Of a stretch of 7,189 nt of DNA, positions 6,601 through 7,189 are shown piece by piece. A program made the position numbers and the translations under genes. Location: NCBI GenBank assembly GCA_001805125.1, contig MHEF01000064.1:456-7644 (forward strand), written 5' to 3'. The notes below the pieces were generated by a model. That model saw only the letters and a list, made by a program, of their open reading frames with translations. It searched no databases and was not told where the DNA came from. The number at the start of each line of letters is the position of its first letter. The first letter of the stretch is position 1. The DNA is from Nitrospirae bacterium RBG_13_39_12 (GTDB lineage Bacteria; Nitrospirota; Thermodesulfovibrionia; Thermodesulfovibrionales; SM23-35).

Positions 6601-7189
6601 GGCTTGGATAAGAAATAGGACTCAAGACATTTGTACTTTTGCTATTAGAAAGCTCATGTCGGTAAATAGAACGTTAGATGCAATACATCTCGCAGAAAAT
6701 TGTTCTAAGCAACTTGAATCTACAATCTTACTTGAAGTCTTAGATTTTGCATTGAAAGAACTCAACGAAAGTACTCAAAAATCGCTGCCGAGCCTTTTTG
6801 ATTATCATATTGAGCAAATTATAGAAACCCTAAGAAATCGTAATGATGTTGCTCGTATGGAAGTTGCAAAAAGAGAGTATTCTTTTTTGCCCTTATTAGT
6901 CCATTACGGTTCAAGGAAAGATCTAGTCCTGCATCAAATATTGGCTTCTGATCCAGGCTTTTTTGTAGAGGTTCTTTGCGATGTTTATAAACCCTCATCA
7001 GGTGAATCAGAAGAAATTATAGACAACAATCGAAAGCTTAGAGCTGAATTCGGATATCGATTACTTGAATCTTGGCAGGTATTACCAGGCGTTTCCCCCG
7101 ATGGCACACTTGACTCAGATAGTCTACAAAGCTGGGTATTAAAAGTTAGGGAACTTGCTACTCAAAAGGATCGTACAGTTATAACTGAT
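3695..7189 (+). CDS. Very large multidomain protein, nuclease-like N-terminus plus STAND-like core (3' end outside window)
   Basis: One frame stays open for 1165 codons to the window edge. The ATG at 3695 is the only start after the in-frame TGA at 3677-3679 and has AGAGG at 3684-3688, 6 nt away. Residues 1-170 look like a PD-(D/E)XK nuclease fold: GWDG (D54), VWE (E75), K85 and K92 on the next helix, then strand TTYVAVTLRRW and DADDLEHWLE (151-160). The Lys of a strict E-x-K motif is missing from the strand. Residues 200-365 resemble a degraded P-loop ATPase/STAND module: a strand RIIHIKA and helix ADSLNEAQAF sit where Walker A would be, FIVIVRD (282-288) is in the Walker B place, and LARQCGCSVTVFQRR (347-361) resembles the helix after a sensor region. 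No GxxxxGK[ST] exists here. Residues 370-465 may be winged-helix. Residues 495-1165 are helix-rich (LRHGLSQTLLLVA, LAWDPEWLPR, EIDPGG at 622-627), as in helical-repeat sensors. No signal peptide is seen, so it is cytosolic. The likely role is single-gene defence, by inference. The family has no name I can give with confidence. Confidence 0.9.
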   Translation, partial: MKWITATDMELWAERKDSGGKLPELLRRLITASVDRIENIHFPSGESTNMPGWDGYLLCKDGAPPFVPDGTSVWEHSTEKDVAGKALDDFNKRSGPTGRPLPSGFDYASTTYVAVTLRRWYEPKKKKENSRDGFIEHGHSINKWSDIRVIDADDLEHWLELCPSVAAWLALTERVGEIPTTVQSVDESWHFWQHLSDPPLSEAVLLVEREKEMALLIESLAQPSRIIHIKADSLNEAQAFVIAAVQSLPPEDLRRLFILSRAILVKDEQTALQLPKGDGRRFIVIVRDNAKKCAGGLAANGHTVVVPLGNADQGKPPDIVLRRPSRIAFAKGLQSLRIDPAQTELLARQCGCSVTVFQRRKPSSTRELPPWVTNENLRLLIPALLAGGWTEKSDADKRIISILSEKTYDKYVEVLHELLSVDEPPIARAGDVWTLVAPADAFTLSEHLITPQDLARLENSVIDVFSEIDPGLDLEVSERPFASLHGKTLKHSSWLRHGLSQTLLLVAVIGNRLSFPNGMDQQTFVNRLIQQLPALKSNPRLLVSLRDQLPVLVEAAPDPFVEALEILLQGDDRIAQIIFTDKDSSLFGDCRHAGILWALEVLAWDPEWLPRICLILARLAEIDPGGTYSNRPIRSFREIFLPWHPGTNATRKQRLQAIDLVIRRFPSIGWQLLSSLFPSFHDISHPTQEPTWRESGLSQRELVTHQIAFETYDDIITRALGLVGHDLDRWKIIIDELSNFSPEHRDRVYDLLESLSNTELSDSAKLTLWNLLRKHVNRHLAFRDSQWALPEDELNRVEKIIAILEPSDPHARFKWLFDEYFPELPIQRFDHDAVSSELSSLRNHAIKEIIQYSGIDGLLEFVASIAFPGMVAAPLVDYVTVIDDLLDILEIALSRNQNSKFLAKCMSSLALEKYGNEWKEKLLNRAVLKNWDNETIATTILDWPDDSVTFSLVSSLGVEVDHLYWSHRVAWIRNRTQDICTFAIRKLMSVNRTLDAIHLAENCSKQLESTILLEVLDFALKELNESTQKSLPSLFDYHIEQIIETLRNRNDVARMEVAKREYSFLPLLVHYGSRKDLVLHQILASDPGFFVEVLCDVYKPSSGESEEIIDNNRKLRAEFGYRLLESWQVLPGVSPDGTLDSDSLQSWVLKVRELATQKDRTVITD

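Noticed and set aside
2279..7189. CBASS system (patatin effector with a cyclase)
   Set aside because: No CD-NTase motif is seen in the large protein or elsewhere, and the patatin is 418 bp away from the next gene.
1..7189. CRISPR array, tRNA or rRNA genes
   Set aside because: No regularly spaced repeats, no cloverleaf-like tRNA sequence and no conserved rRNA blocks were seen on either strand.

Overview
The window comes from a moderately AT-rich bacterial genome. The lipobox-bearing secreted protein and the strong Shine-Dalgarno (SD) sites point to a Gram-negative bacterium. I cannot name the genus. All well-supported genes lie on the + strand. They are widely spaced, separated by about 350-435 bp of non-coding DNA, and do not look like a tight operon.

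Layout: (1) The left edge (1-61) may hold the first 20 codons of a minus-strand gene, which is weakly supported. (2) 62-496 is non-coding or poorly coding. It holds a perfect 16-bp hairpin (190-226), a possible 33-codon small ORF (243-344) and the first copy of a diverged intergenic repeat (267-364). (3) 497-1930 encodes a 477-residue predicted outer-membrane lipoprotein of unknown function, followed by a good intrinsic terminator. (4) 1931-2278 carries the second copy of the intergenic repeat (2031-2114), so the two genes have related upstream DNA. (5) 2279-3276 is a patatin-like phospholipase gene split by one frameshift. Restoring a single A in the A-run at 2462-2466 rebuilds a continuous 332-residue protein with an intact Ser/Asp dyad. 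(6) 3277-3694 is non-coding, with small hairpins, a 104-bp palindromic MITE/REP-like element (3387-3490), a 12-bp tandem repeat and a candidate promoter. (7) From 3695 to the right edge runs one uninterrupted reading frame of 1165 codons with no stop inside the window. It encodes a very large multidomain protein: an N-terminal region resembling a PD-(D/E)XK nuclease fold, a STAND/NLR-like middle region without a recognisable Walker A motif, and a long helical C-terminal region.

How they work together: no direct functional link is visible between the lipoprotein, the patatin and the large protein. The most interesting object is the large protein. Its architecture (effector-like N-terminus, degenerate ATPase-like core, long helical sensor-like tail) is that of a single-gene immune or anti-phage protein. 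This is inference from sequence reading only. The repeats, the palindromic element and the frameshifted gene suggest an accessory, remodelled region.
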